64,000 nt of DNA from assembly GCF_001411805.1 (NCBI RefSeq), contig NZ_CP007213.1, positions 1,798,001-1,862,000 on the forward strand, in the 5' to 3' direction. Of the stretch, positions 8,025 through 17,527 are shown piece by piece (position 1 is the first letter of the stretch; every line of letters starts with the position of its first letter). The notes below the pieces were generated by a model. It was not told the DNA's origin and made no database searches. It was given only the letters and a program-made list of their open reading frames with translations. The stretch is from Burkholderia plantarii (GTDB lineage: Bacteria; Pseudomonadota; Gammaproteobacteria; Burkholderiales; Burkholderiaceae). A program made the translations under genes and the position numbers.

Positions 8025-9923
8025 ATGACCGGAATCACCCGCTGCCGGAGAGTGGCAGCCGCGCCGCTTGCTCGGCTCGTTTCGTTCGCCCTGGCGGCAT
8101 CGTGCGTGGCCGCGCACGCGGCCGCCTACCGCCCGGACACCACCCTGCTCACGCAGGACATCGTCTACGACGTCCACGCCGACGGCACCTACACGAAGGA
8201 CGTGACCGAAAGCTGGCGGATCGACACCGAGAAGGGCGTGCGCGAGGACGGCGAAGGGCGGCTTTCCTACAGCACCTCGCTGCAGGCGCTCGACGTGACC
8301 GAGGCCTACACGCTGACGAAGGACGGCCGGCGCGTGGCCGTCGGCGCCGGGCAGATCCACGATCAGCAGACCCCCGAGAGCGCGCGGGCACCGATGTTCG
8401 ACGACAACAAGGTGAAGGTCGTGGTGTTCCCGGCCGTCGAGGTGGGCGCGACGCTGGTGCTGCATTCGCGGCTCACGCAGAAGGTGCCGATCTTCCCGGG
8501 CCAGTTCTCGGCGCTGAACTACTTCACCGACAACGTGCGCCGCGAGTCGATGCAACTGACGGTGCGTGCGCCGGCCGACATGCCGCTGCACGTCGATGCC
8601 GTCGATCTGCCGGGCGGTCGCGTCGAGTCCGACCGGCCCGACACGCAGGTGTGGCGCTGGTCGCTGACCGGGCGACCGGCGCGCACGCCGGAGCTGTCGG
8701 CGACGGCCAACCTCGATCACAGCCCGCGCGTGGCGATCACGAGCTTCGCCGACTATGCGCAGATCGGTGCCGCCTATCAGCAGCGCGCGCTCGACAAGGC
8801 GGCCGTGACGCCGCGCGTGCGTGCGCTCGCCGAGCAGCTCACGCAGGGCGTGAGCGACCGCCGCAAGCAGGCCGAGATCCTCTACGACTGGGTCAGCACG
8901 CAGATCCGCTACGTGGCGATCCATCTCGGCTTCGGCGGTGTGGTGCCGCATGACGCCGACGCGATCCTGGCCGCCGGCTACGGCGACTGCAAGGACCATG
9001 TCACGCTGCTGGAGGCGCTGCTCGCCGCCAGGTCGATCCGCAGCGAACCGGTGCTGATCAACCTCGGCGACGCTTACTGGGTGCCGAAGGTGGCGCTGCC
9101 GCTCGGCGTGTTCGACCACGCCATCAGCTGGCTGCCCGAATTCGATCTGTACGTCGATTCGACCGCCGGTTTCGCGCGCTTCGGCGTGCTGCCGCCGGGC
9201 GAACTCGGCAAGGTGGCGCTGGTGGCCGGCGGCGAGGGGAGCCCGGGCGGGCTGCGCACGCTGCCGCTCGCGAATCCCGACACCGCGCGCGTGACCGTGA
9301 CGACGCGCATGAACGTCGCGCGCGACGGCACCGTGACCGGCAGCGCCCGGGTCGAGAACGGCGGCTACTTCGATCTGGCCGCGCGGCAACTGATGGCGTC
9401 CGTGCCGCCCGGCATGGAGGAGCAGCTGGCCGAGCGCGTGCTGTTCGTGACCGGTCAGGACGGCTCGGGCACCTATCACCATGGCGACGTGCGCGACCTG
9501 AGCGTGCCGTTCGACTATGGCGCCGACTTCCGGCTGCCCGACTACGCGCTGTTCCCCGGGCCGGGCGCGTTCAAGGTGCCGCCGGGCCTCGGCAGCTTCG
9601 AGGGCATCAGCGGAACCTTCATCGCGGCGGGGCCGGACACGCGGAAGTTCGCGATCGCCGTGCCGGGCCGCCACCTGACCGAGATCTCGATCATCACGCT
9701 GCCCGCCGCGATCCGCGTGCCGCGCCTGCCGAAGCCGGTGTCGGTGTCGTCGCCGCTCGGCACGTATACGGCCACCTACCGCGCGAACGGGGCCACCGTG
9801 ACCGTCACGCGCGACCTGTGGCTCACGCCGCCCGGGCCGGTGATCACGCCGGCCGATTATCCGGCGTTCCGCAAGCTCGGGCTGGCCGTGAAGCGCGATC
9901 TGCGCACGCAGCTCGTGTATTGA
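8025..9923 (+). CDS. DUF3857/transglutaminase-like secreted protein
   Basis: This 632-residue protein has a signal peptide (LVSFALAASCVAAHAAA), so it acts in the periplasm or outside the cell. An N-terminal beta-rich DUF3857 region is followed by a transglutaminase-like fold. Its catalytic triad is visible: Cys322 in YGDCKDH, His365 in FDHAI and Asp378 in YVDST. The C-terminal third is beta-rich, as in the DUF3857/DUF3858 proteins of Bacteroidetes and Burkholderia. These proteins resemble cysteine proteases or transglutaminases, but their substrates are generally unknown. AAGGACAACAATG provides a ribosome site. It stands alone, with no operon partners. Confidence 0.88.
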   Translation: MTGITRCRRVAAAPLARLVSFALAASCVAAHAAAYRPDTTLLTQDIVYDVHADGTYTKDVTESWRIDTEKGVREDGEGRLSYSTSLQALDVTEAYTLTKDGRRVAVGAGQIHDQQTPESARAPMFDDNKVKVVVFPAVEVGATLVLHSRLTQKVPIFPGQFSALNYFTDNVRRESMQLTVRAPADMPLHVDAVDLPGGRVESDRPDTQVWRWSLTGRPARTPELSATANLDHSPRVAITSFADYAQIGAAYQQRALDKAAVTPRVRALAEQLTQGVSDRRKQAEILYDWVSTQIRYVAIHLGFGGVVPHDADAILAAGYGDCKDHVTLLEALLAARSIRSEPVLINLGDAYWVPKVALPLGVFDHAISWLPEFDLYVDSTAGFARFGVLPPGELGKVALVAGGEGSPGGLRTLPLANPDTARVTVTTRMNVARDGTVTGSARVENGGYFDLAARQLMASVPPGMEEQLAERVLFVTGQDGSGTYHHGDVRDLSVPFDYGADFRLPDYALFPGPGAFKVPPGLGSFEGISGTFIAAGPDTRKFAIAVPGRHLTEISIITLPAAIRVPRLPKPVSVSSPLGTYTATYRANGATVTVTRDLWLTPPGPVITPADYPAFRKLGLAVKRDLRTQLVY

Positions 9924-10275
9924 GCGGGTGGCGGCACTGGCGGGCCGAGGTGCGTGGCCGCGGGTGCGGGTCGGGCGGCCCGCCGGGATTTCGCGTAGGC
10001 CGTCGCGCGGTCACGGCGGCGGCCCGCCTGATCGCCGGTGCGGCGGGATGGGGGCGCCGGCGGTGCTTCGCGGCCCGATCCGACGCGCAAGCGAGTTCGG
10101 TGGCGGGTTGATGCCTCGCGCCGGCCGATCCCGGTGCCTGCTTCGCTTCGCGCGCCCGGCGTTCGGGTTTGCCGCGCCCGGCCGCCGCGTTCGGGCGTAT
10201 ACCAACGCGCAACGACAGGGCGCGCGCGGCGTCGCCGCGACGAGCGCGCCTGTCGGCTTTCCCGATCCGACGCGT
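9924..10275. other. Intergenic stretch, no gene seen
   Basis: This is 352 bp of GC-rich sequence. Frames stay open only because of composition, and none shows recognisable protein features or a ribosome site. I see no hairpin with a T tract. It may contain the promoter of the small gene that follows. Confidence 0.5.
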
Positions 10276-10830
10276 ATGACCCGAATCCCGCCCTCGAACC
10301 TGCCGTCCGCCTACGCACCGCCCACCGCCGACGATTCCGCGCGCGGCCCGGCGGCGGACGCGCCCGGCCTGGCGAGCGCGCCGGGCGGCACGATCGCGGG
10401 GCTGCGCACCATCGCGGCGGACGGCAAGCGCACGCGCGGCGCGCTTACCGCGGTGCGCAGCGAGGCCACGCGCGAGCGCCTCGGCCGGCTGCGCACCGAA
10501 CTCGCGCGGATCAGCCCGCCGCCCGCCACGGCCGACGCGGCGCGCGCGGCGATCCTTGCCGCGATGGCACGCGCCAATCTCGCCGGCTGGACGATCCCGG
10601 CGCTCGACGATGCCGACTCGCTGGCCTATCAGGACGGCTCGCGGCGCATCATGCTGATCGCGCACGCGATCATCTTCAATCCGTCCGGCGCGTTCCGGAT
10701 CGTCGATCTGCGGTCGAGCACGCCGGTCTATTTCGAGGCGGCGGGCGAGGGCGAGTGCCGCTTCGTGATGCCGCGCGATCGGGACGGCGCGGGCGTGGCG
10801 GGCGGCCGGCGGCGGATCGGGATGCGCTAG
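10276..10830 (+). CDS. Hypothetical protein
   Basis: This is an unrecognised protein of about 184 residues beginning MTRIPPSNLPSAYAP. The N-terminal third is low-complexity (Ala/Pro/Asp-rich). A central helical stretch (ATRERLGRLRTELARI) follows, then an ordered-looking C-terminal half (LMLIAHAIIFNPSGAF-like beta strands, VYFEAAGEGECRFVMP). There is no signal peptide or membrane segment. The internal ATG is preferred over the open frame that extends 348 bp upstream. The change in composition and the presence of plausible beta strands suggest a real gene. No neighbour gives a functional clue. Confidence 0.5.
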   Translation: MTRIPPSNLPSAYAPPTADDSARGPAADAPGLASAPGGTIAGLRTIAADGKRTRGALTAVRSEATRERLGRLRTELARISPPPATADAARAAILAAMARANLAGWTIPALDDADSLAYQDGSRRIMLIAHAIIFNPSGAFRIVDLRSSTPVYFEAAGEGECRFVMPRDRDGAGVAGGRRRIGMR

Positions 10831-10978
10831 GGCGGCGGCGCGGTCGGCCACGTCCGCGCCGCGCCGGTCAACTCCGCGCCACCTCCGCGCCGCCCGACGC
10901 AACCGGTAGGCCGCCGCCGCTCACCCTACAGGCATCGCGCTTGCTATCTCATCCTGTTTCAGCCACCCGGACGAGATC

Positions 10979-12664
10979 ATGCCGATGAACGATGCCAACC
11001 GCCAACCCTCCGACGAATCGCGCCAGCCGGCCAGCACGAAGGTGCCCGCGCCGTCGCGCGGCGAACCCGCGTCGCCGGCCGGCCGGCACCCCGCGCCGCC
11101 ATGCACGCTGGTGATCTTCGGCGCCGGCGGCGACCTGACGAGCCGGCTGCTGATGCCCGCGCTCTACAACCTCGCGGTGGACGGCCTGCTCGACGACGGC
11201 ACCAAGATCATCGGCGTCAATCACGGCGAACGCGAGACCGGGGCGTGGCGCGACGATTTACACAGCGCATTGCAAAAGCTCGCCGCCGACAAGGCCAGCA
11301 CCTTTCACGCCGGCAAGCTGGACGGGCACGCCTGGGACTGGGTCGCGCAGCGCCTGCAGTACATGGCCGGCGACTTCGAGGACGACGGCGCCTACCAGCG
11401 CCTCGCGCAGCAACTCGGCAAGGACGGCAAGGGCGACGCCGGCGGCAACGTGGTGTTCTACCTCGCCGTGAGCGGGCGCTTCTTCAAGCCGATCGTCGAG
11501 CGCCTCGGCAAGGCCGGCCTGCTGAAGGAGGCCGGCGACGGCGGGCCGTTCCGCCGCGTCGTGATCGAGAAGCCGTTCGGCAGCGATCTGGCCTCGGCGC
11601 GCGACCTGAACCAGCACCTGCTCGGCTTCATGAAGGAGTCGCAGATCTACCGGATCGACCACTTCCTCGGCAAGGACACGGTGCAGAGCATCCTGGCCGT
11701 GCGCTTCGCCAACGCGCTGTTCGAGCCGATCTGGCGGCGCGAGTACATCGACAGCGTGCAGATCACCGCGTCCGAGGTGATCGGCGTGGAGCGGCGCGGC
11801 AGCTTCTACGAGCAGACCGGCGCGTTCCGCGACATGGTGCCGAACCATCTGTTCCAACTGCTCGGCATGGTCGCGATGGAGCCGCCGAACTCGTTCGACG
11901 CGGAAGCCGTGCGCGACAAGAAGGCCGAGATCTTCGACGCGCTGAAGCCGCTCGCGCCGCAGGACGTGGTGTTCGGCCAGTACACGGCCGGGCCGGGCGG
12001 CGCGGCCTATCGCGACGAGCCCGACGTGGCGCGCGACAGCACGACCGAGACCTACGCGGCGGCGCGCGTGCAGATCGACAACTGGCGCTGGGCCGGCGTG
12101 CCGTTCTACCTGCGCACCGGCAAGCGGCTGGCCGAGCGGCGCACCGAGATCTCGGTGCAGCTGAAGCCGGTGCCGTTCCGGCTGTTCCGCGACACCCCCA
12201 ACGACGCGCTGACGCCGAACGTGCTGACGCTGCGCATCGATCCCTCGCACGGCACCAGCTTCGACTTCAACGTGAAGACGCCGGGGCCGGTCATGCAGAT
12301 CGGCGCGGTGCGCTCGTCGTTCGATTACGATGCGTTTTTCCCCGAGCGCGCGAACGTCGGCTACGAGACGCTGCTTTACGACTGCCTGCTCGGCGACGAG
12401 ACGCTGTTCCAGCGCGCGGACAGCATCGAATCGACCTGGGAAGCCGCCGAAGCCGTGCTGCACCCGCGCGACGGCGCCGCGATCCCCGTGCATGACTACC
12501 CGGCCGGCAGCGAGGGGCCGGCCGAGGCCGACGCGCTGATCGAGCGCGACGGGCGCGCGTGGCGCCCGCTCGAGGCGCGGGAGGCGGGCGCCGGGGCGGA
12601 TTCAAGGCCGGATTCGAAGTCGAAGTCGAAATCGGATGCGAAGCCGGACGCCGGCAAGGCGTGA
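10979..12664 (+). CDS. zwf: Glucose-6-phosphate 1-dehydrogenase
   Basis: This enzyme oxidises glucose 6-phosphate to 6-phosphogluconolactone with NADP, at the entrance to the Entner-Doudoroff and pentose phosphate routes. The cofactor fold begins with VIFGAGGDLTSRLLMPAL near residue 42. The substrate and catalytic motif is RIDHFLGKDTVQ, with the active His at residue 228, and KPFGSDL and YLRTGKRL are also present. The length of 561 exceeds the usual 485-495. The excess is an N-terminal polar tail of about 35 residues and a C-terminal Asp/Ser/Lys-rich tail. An alternative ATG lies two codons downstream of the chosen start; GGACGAG precedes both. A polyphosphate glucokinase gene follows 97 bp downstream, so the pair could make and use glucose 6-phosphate together. 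Confidence 0.97.
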   Translation: MPMNDANRQPSDESRQPASTKVPAPSRGEPASPAGRHPAPPCTLVIFGAGGDLTSRLLMPALYNLAVDGLLDDGTKIIGVNHGERETGAWRDDLHSALQKLAADKASTFHAGKLDGHAWDWVAQRLQYMAGDFEDDGAYQRLAQQLGKDGKGDAGGNVVFYLAVSGRFFKPIVERLGKAGLLKEAGDGGPFRRVVIEKPFGSDLASARDLNQHLLGFMKESQIYRIDHFLGKDTVQSILAVRFANALFEPIWRREYIDSVQITASEVIGVERRGSFYEQTGAFRDMVPNHLFQLLGMVAMEPPNSFDAEAVRDKKAEIFDALKPLAPQDVVFGQYTAGPGGAAYRDEPDVARDSTTETYAAARVQIDNWRWAGVPFYLRTGKRLAERRTEISVQLKPVPFRLFRDTPNDALTPNVLTLRIDPSHGTSFDFNVKTPGPVMQIGAVRSSFDYDAFFPERANVGYETLLYDCLLGDETLFQRADSIESTWEAAEAVLHPRDGAAIPVHDYPAGSEGPAEADALIERDGRAWRPLEAREAGAGADSRPDSKSKSKSDAKPDAGKA

Positions 12665-12761
12665 CGACGGCGCGACACCCGGCGGCCCCGGTCACGGCAT
12701 CGCCGGCCGGCCGGCGCATGGTAGCGACAGGCGGAACCAGACGAACCACGAGACGAACTTC

Positions 12762-13559
12762 ATGAAACCGAGCAAGAAACCCAGCACGAAACCCCATGAC
12801 GCGAACGACGCGGCCGATTCCAGCGGCGGCGGGCGCATCCTCTCCATCGACATCGGCGGCAGCGGGCTGAAGGCGGCCATCGTCGACACCCGGGCGAACA
12901 TGCTCGGCAAGCGCGTGCGCGTGGAGACGCCGCATCCGTGCCCGCCGGGGCTGCTGGTCGATACGCTGCACGCGCTCGTCGCGCCGCTGATCGCGAGCCA
13001 TGCGCCGTCGCGCGTGTCGATCGGCTTTCCCGGCTTCGTGCGCGACAACCGCGTGCTGACTGCGCCGCACATCGGCCCGGACGGCTGGCGCGACGTGCCG
13101 CTCGCGGCGATGCTCGGCGAGCGGCTCGGCATCGACGCGGTGCGCATGATCAACGACGCGGAGATGCAGGGCCTGGCCGCGATCGAGGGGCACGGCCTCG
13201 AATTCGTGCTGACGCTCGGCACCGGCGCCGGCACGGCGCTGTTCCGCGACGGCGAGCTGATGCCGCATCTCGAGCTCGCGCATCATCCGGTCAGCAAGAA
13301 GCACGCGTATGACGAATACATCGGCGACGCGGCGCGCCGCAAGGCCGGCAACAAGCGCTGGAGCCGGCGCGTCGGGAAGGTCATCGACATCCTCGAATCG
13401 CTCGTGCATTACGACAGGCTGTGGATCGGCGGCGGCAATGCCGCCCGGCTGAAGCTGGCGCTGCCGCCGAACGTGGCGACGGTGCCGAACGATCGCGGCA
13501 TCGAGGGCGGGGCGCTGCTGTGGCATCCGCGCTCGGTGCGGGAAGCGCGGCGGGGCTGA
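12762..13559 (+). CDS. ppgK: Polyphosphate glucokinase (ROK family)
   Basis: This enzyme phosphorylates glucose using polyphosphate (and often ATP) to give glucose 6-phosphate. The 265 residues show the ROK phosphate motif SIDIGGSGLKAAIVD near residue 30, a second phosphate motif in LTLGTGAGTALF, and the catalytic Asp in MINDAEMQGLA. The short length, without the usual zinc motif of ROK repressors/kinases, and the region SKKHAYDEYIGDAARRK fit the PpgK subgroup. The first 20 residues are Lys/Ser-rich and disordered. Its position directly after zwf on the same strand supports a role in glucose entry. The ribosome site is weak. Confidence 0.9.
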   Translation: MKPSKKPSTKPHDANDAADSSGGGRILSIDIGGSGLKAAIVDTRANMLGKRVRVETPHPCPPGLLVDTLHALVAPLIASHAPSRVSIGFPGFVRDNRVLTAPHIGPDGWRDVPLAAMLGERLGIDAVRMINDAEMQGLAAIEGHGLEFVLTLGTGAGTALFRDGELMPHLELAHHPVSKKHAYDEYIGDAARRKAGNKRWSRRVGKVIDILESLVHYDRLWIGGGNAARLKLALPPNVATVPNDRGIEGGALLWHPRSVREARRG

Positions 13560-13592
13560 CGGCCCCTGGCGCGCCGGCTTCCCGGGCGATAT

Positions 13593-14153
13593 TTACAGCG
13601 ACTTCGCGGCGTCGGCCGTGGGGATGGCCGGCGCCGGATCGGCCTCGTGGCGCAGGCCGTTGTCGAGGACGCGCACCACCACGCGCGCCTTGTCGTCGAC
13701 GAACGAGTAAGGCGCCGGGTAGCAGGCCACGGTGTATGAGTGTCCCGCCTCGAGGTCGGCCGTGGTCGCCGGCTCGGCCGAGAACGACATGTGTCCCATG
13801 TTGATCCATCCCCGCACGAAGGCGCGGCCGAGCGGCGACACCGAGGAATCGACGGCGACGTCGCCGTTGCCGCAATGCGCGGTGATGGTGTGCTTGCCCG
13901 GCAACGCGTCGACCTTCGACGGGAAGCCGAACAGCCAGCTGCTGTCGTCGACCTGCTTGATGCTGGTGACCAACTGGATCATCAGGGTGCCGGAGCGCAC
14001 CGCCTGCGCCTGGGTCGGGTCCGGCAGCAGCGTCGCCACTTCGGAGGCCGGGCGCGCCGGTCCGTCATAGGCCTGCATGCCGGGCATCATGGTGGCGCAT
14101 CCCTGCAACAGGGTGACGAGGCCCAGCCCCGCGGAAATCATTATTGTTTTCAT
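13593..14153 (-). CDS. Putative lipoprotein
   Basis: This is a 186-residue secreted lipoprotein of unknown role. The lipobox LLQGC places the lipidated Cys at residue 19, after a short hydrophobic signal (MISAGLGLVTLLQ). The mature part is beta-rich (VDALPGKHTITAHCGNGD; SYTVACYPAPYSF). It has a PEGA-like or surface-attached character, with Cys residues that may pair. The start at 14153 is fixed by the signal peptide; the longer frame upstream overlaps the divergent cobF. It converges with ppgK, leaving 33 bp between the stops. Confidence 0.82.
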   Translation of the reverse strand: MKTIMISAGLGLVTLLQGCATMMPGMQAYDGPARPASEVATLLPDPTQAQAVRSGTLMIQLVTSIKQVDDSSWLFGFPSKVDALPGKHTITAHCGNGDVAVDSSVSPLGRAFVRGWINMGHMSFSAEPATTADLEAGHSYTVACYPAPYSFVDDKARVVVRVLDNGLRHEADPAPAIPTADAAKSL

Positions 14154-14358
14154 GGTGGTCTTGATTCGGTGATGTCTGCCTCGATCCCGAGGCTCCCGTT
14201 TTCTTACATGGATTACAGCGCGGCGGATGATAGCAGAAGGATCGGCCGGCGCCGCGCGGTGGAGGAAAGCGTTGATAGCCATGCGTTTCCCGGGGTGAGC
14301 GCCGGGCGAAAGCGGGTAGACTCCGCAGTTTCGTCGTCCCGCGATATCGGAGCAGTTC

Positions 14359-15132
14359 GTGAAACGCATTCTTGTGATCGGCATCGGCGCCGGCAATCCC
14401 GACTACCTGACCGTGCAGGCCATCAAGGCGCTGAACCGCGCCGACGTGTTCTTCGTGATGGACAAGGGCGCGGCCAAGAGCAAGCTGATCGAGCTGCGCC
14501 GCGAGATCGTCGAGCGCTACGCGACCGAGCGCAACTACCGCGTGGTCGAGGCCACGAGCCCCGAGCGCGGTCCCGACGGCGCCAGCTACGTGGGCGCCGT
14601 CGAGACGCTGAACCGCGACAAGCAGGCCGTGTTCGAGCGGCTGATCGCCGACGAACTGCGCGACGGAGAATGCGGCGCGTTCCTCGTGTGGGGCGATCCC
14701 GCGCTCTACGACAGCACGCTGCGCATCCTCGACGCGATCCTCGCCGATGGCCGGCCTGGCTTCGACTACGAGGTGATCCCCGGCATCAGCAGCGTGCAGG
14801 CGCTCGCGGCGCAGCATCGCGTGCCGCTCAACGCGATCGGCCGCGCGTTCGAGGTCACCAACGGCCGCGGGCTCGCCGAGGCCGGTTTCCCCGCGCGGGC
14901 GGACAGCGTGGTCGTGATGCTGGACGCGCGGAACGCGTTCACGCGCCTGGACGGCGGCGATCTCGAGATCTTCTGGGGCGCCTACGTCGGTACGCCCGAC
15001 GAGATCCTGATATCCGGTCCGCTCGACGAGGTGCGCGACGAGATCGTGCGGGTGCGCGCCGAGGCGCGTGAGCGGCACGGCTGGATCATGGATACCTATC
15101 TGCTCAGGAAGCGCGCGCGCGGCAACGGCTGA
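14359..15132 (+). CDS. cobF: Precorrin-6A synthase (deacetylating)
   Basis: This is a SAM-dependent methyltransferase of the aerobic cobalamin pathway. It adds the C-1 methyl group to precorrin-5 and removes the acetyl unit. The length of 257 residues is right for CobF. Visible features include the N-terminal GIGAGNPDYLTVQAIKALN, FVMDKGAAKSKLI, the VWGDPALYDSTLRIL motif and VIPGISSVQALAAQH, the tetrapyrrole-methylase fold with CobF-specific wording. No other cob gene lies nearby, so this step is encoded away from the main cluster. The gene is divergent from the lipoprotein. Confidence 0.93.
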   Translation: MKRILVIGIGAGNPDYLTVQAIKALNRADVFFVMDKGAAKSKLIELRREIVERYATERNYRVVEATSPERGPDGASYVGAVETLNRDKQAVFERLIADELRDGECGAFLVWGDPALYDSTLRILDAILADGRPGFDYEVIPGISSVQALAAQHRVPLNAIGRAFEVTNGRGLAEAGFPARADSVVVMLDARNAFTRLDGGDLEIFWGAYVGTPDEILISGPLDEVRDEIVRVRAEARERHGWIMDTYLLRKRARGNG

Positions 15133-15147
15133 GCCGGCATCGCGCCC

Positions 15148-16128
15148 TCAACCGAACCAGCGGTTGGTGCGCGCCCAGCGCGCGAACAGCTTCGGCCAGG
15201 AGGCCGGCTCGCTGTCCGGCACCCCGAGCGACCAGCCGTGCCCGCCCGACTGGTAGACGTGCAGCGCGGCCGGCACGCGCGCGTTGCGCAGCGCGGTATG
15301 CGCGAGCAGCACGTTGTCCACCGGCACGATCGGATCGTCGAGCGCCTGCGCGAGGAACGTGCGCGGCGCGTTGGCGTCGATCCGCAGCACCGGCGAGAGC
15401 GCCTCGGCGGCGCCCGTCGACGGCGCGTCGCCGAGCAGGTGGCGGTGCGAGCGCGTGTGGTCGAACGGCGGCAGCAGCGTCAGCACCGGATACATCAGCG
15501 CGGCGAGATTCGGGCGCGCCGAGAGCCGGTCCGCGCCGTCCGTCTCGGGATAGCGCCGCGCGTTCGGATCGAACGCGGTCATGCCGGCCAGGTGGCCGCC
15601 CGCCGAGAAGCCCAGGATCGCGATGCGCGCCGGATCGATGCCGTCGCGCTGCGCGCGCGAGCGGATCACGCGCATCGCGCGCTGGCCGTCCTGCAGCGGC
15701 GCGCCGCGCTGCCAGCCCTGCTCCGGCAGCCGGTAGACGAGTTCGTAGGCGGTCACGCCGAGCGAGGCGAGCCAGCGGCAGACCGGGCCGCTTTCATGGG
15801 CCAGCTCCACGCATTCGTAGCCGCCGCCCGCGATCACCAGCGCGGCCGCGCCGTTCGGCGTGGCGGGCCGGTACACGTGCAGGCGCGGCGCGACCACGCC
15901 GATCACGGCGCCGCGCCGGATCACGCGCTCGCCGTCGAGGTTCATGTCGGGCAGCGGGTCGGGCGGCAGGTCGCGCCACAGCCGGATTGCCTCGTCGGGC
16001 AGCAGGCGCGGCGGCGCGGCCGTGGCCGGTTCCTTCGCGGGTTCCTGGGCGCGCGCGGCGGCCGGCAGCAGCGCGCCGAGCGTGCCGCCCACGGCGGCGC
16101 CGAGCAGATTGCGGCGGGTGTCGTCCAT
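15148..16128 (-). CDS. Alpha/beta-hydrolase, esterase/acetylxylan-esterase-like, Tat-exported
   Basis: This is a predicted exported esterase of 326 residues. The N-terminus MDDTRRNLLGAAVGG has a twin-arginine-like motif, and the hydrophobic run ends at AARA. The fold signatures are the oxyanion region LVIAGGGYECV, the nucleophile elbow GFSAGGHLAG, the acid region ALDDPIVPVDN and the catalytic His in GGHGWSLG. These match the BD-FAE/acetylxylan-esterase-like group that acts on acylated sugars or small esters. An upstream ATG at 16182 is possible but would bury the Tat motif. It stands alone between cobF (convergent, 15 bp apart) and the arsenic operon. Confidence 0.87.
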   Translation of the reverse strand: MDDTRRNLLGAAVGGTLGALLPAAARAQEPAKEPATAAPPRLLPDEAIRLWRDLPPDPLPDMNLDGERVIRRGAVIGVVAPRLHVYRPATPNGAAALVIAGGGYECVELAHESGPVCRWLASLGVTAYELVYRLPEQGWQRGAPLQDGQRAMRVIRSRAQRDGIDPARIAILGFSAGGHLAGMTAFDPNARRYPETDGADRLSARPNLAALMYPVLTLLPPFDHTRSHRHLLGDAPSTGAAEALSPVLRIDANAPRTFLAQALDDPIVPVDNVLLAHTALRNARVPAALHVYQSGGHGWSLGVPDSEPASWPKLFARWARTNRWFG

Positions 16129-16368
16129 ATCTGGGGAAGGGGCGCGATGAAGCGATGGCGTCAGGCTTGCATTTAACCGCATCGAGGCGGTCGGGGTTGT
16201 GACGTAATGTATAAATGATCGCCAGCAAGTGATTCGCCTGGTTCTCCCGGGCCGTGTCAATCGGGGAGAACGGCCATGCCGGCCACCCGGCACGTCGATC
16301 ACGCATTCCGTGCGAGCGGGCTCTCGCCGTGGCGCGAACGGCGGCACGACCGGCCCTGGCATCCGGCT

Positions 16369-17091
16369 TCAGATCCCACGCTGGTTCACGCGTTTCGACA
16401 GTGCCTCCGCGCTTTCCTTGCGCTCGCTGTAGCGGTCGAGCAAGTACGCGCCGGTATCTCGCGTCAGGAACGTGAACTTCACGAGCTCCTCCATCACGTC
16501 GACGACCCGGTCGAAATACGCCGACGGCCTCATCCGGTCGCGCTCGTCGAATTCCATGAACGCCTTGGCCACCGACGACTGGTTCGGGATGGTCAGCATC
16601 CGCATCCAGCGGCCCAGGATACGCATCTGGTTGACCGCGTTGAACGACTGGGAGCCGCCGCTGACCTGCATCACGGCCAGCGTTTTGCCCTGGGTCGGAC
16701 GCACGGCGCCGATCGACAGCGGAATCCAGTCGATCTGCGCCTTCATGATGCCCGTCATCGCGCCGTGGCGCTCCGGGGAACACCACACCATGCCCTCCGA
16801 CCACTGCACCAGTTCGCGGAGCTCGGCCACCTTCGGATGGGTCTCGGGCGCGTCGTCGGGCAGGGGCAGGCCGCCCGGATCGAAGATGCGCGGCTCGGCG
16901 CCCATTGCCGCCAGCAGGCGCGCCGCTTCCCGCGTCAGCAGGCGGCTGAACGAGCGCTCGCGGACCGAGCCGTAGAGCAACAGGATGCGTGGCGCATGCG
17001 AGGACGGGGAACGGTTCGACAGGCGGGCCGGGTCGGGAACCTGGAAACAGGCGCTGTCCACCTGCGGCAGGTCGTGGGTGGGCTCAGGCAT
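16369..17091 (-). CDS. arsH: Arsenical resistance protein ArsH (NADPH-dependent FMN reductase family)
   Basis: ArsH is an FMN-binding NADPH oxidoreductase that oxidises trivalent organoarsenicals and confers arsenic/organoarsenic resistance. The 240 residues show the flavodoxin-like entry [17 protein letters not shown], the [17 protein letters not shown] flavin-loop region and the family-typical ALSKRVNQR tail. The ATG at 17091 overlaps the arsC stop by 8 bp and has GGGG just upstream; a longer start lies 15 bp further up. It is the last gene of the arsR-acr3-arsC-arsH operon. Confidence 0.95.
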   Translation of the reverse strand: MPEPTHDLPQVDSACFQVPDPARLSNRSPSSHAPRILLLYGSVRERSFSRLLTREAARLLAAMGAEPRIFDPGGLPLPDDAPETHPKVAELRELVQWSEGMVWCSPERHGAMTGIMKAQIDWIPLSIGAVRPTQGKTLAVMQVSGGSQSFNAVNQMRILGRWMRMLTIPNQSSVAKAFMEFDERDRMRPSAYFDRVVDVMEELVKFTFLTRDTGAYLLDRYSERKESAEALSKRVNQRGI

Positions 17092-17506
17092 GCTTGCCCC
17101 GCGCATCGATCACGACTTCGCCGTCTTCCTTGGTGAACGGGGCCGCCTGCGGGGTCGGCAGGAGCGCGAGGACCGCTTCCGAGGGACGGCAAAGCCGCGT
17201 ACCGATCGGCGTCTGCACGATCGGCCGGTTGATGAGAATCGGGTGGGTGATCATGAAGTCGATCAGTTCCGCATCGGTCCACTTCACGTTGTCGAGATCC
17301 AGCGCGTCATACGGCGTGCCCTTGCGCCGGAGCACGTCGCGCACCGGCACGTTCATGGCGGCGACCAGCGCAAGCAGTTCGTCGCGACTCGGCGGTGTCT
17401 CGAGATAGCGCACCACGTGCGGTTCGACGCCGGCGTTGCGGATCATGGCCAGGGCATTGCGCGAGGTGCCGCAATCCGGGTTGTGGTAGATCGTGATATC
17501 GGTCAT
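17084..17506 (-). CDS. arsC: Arsenate reductase (glutaredoxin-dependent)
   Basis: This enzyme reduces arsenate to arsenite with glutathione/glutaredoxin. The 140 residues are close to the classical plasmid/E. coli ArsC. The catalytic Cys12 lies in [11 protein letters not shown], and the arginines that bind the oxyanion are in [10 protein letters not shown] and GTRLCRPSE. It is the third gene of the ars operon. Its end overlaps the arsH start, and it begins 21 bp after the acr3 stop. Confidence 0.97.
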   Translation of the reverse strand: MTDITIYHNPDCGTSRNALAMIRNAGVEPHVVRYLETPPSRDELLALVAAMNVPVRDVLRRKGTPYDALDLDNVKWTDAELIDFMITHPILINRPIVQTPIGTRLCRPSEAVLALLPTPQAAPFTKEDGEVVIDARGKHA

Positions 17507-17527
17507 GTCGTGAGATTCCCGGCGTGG

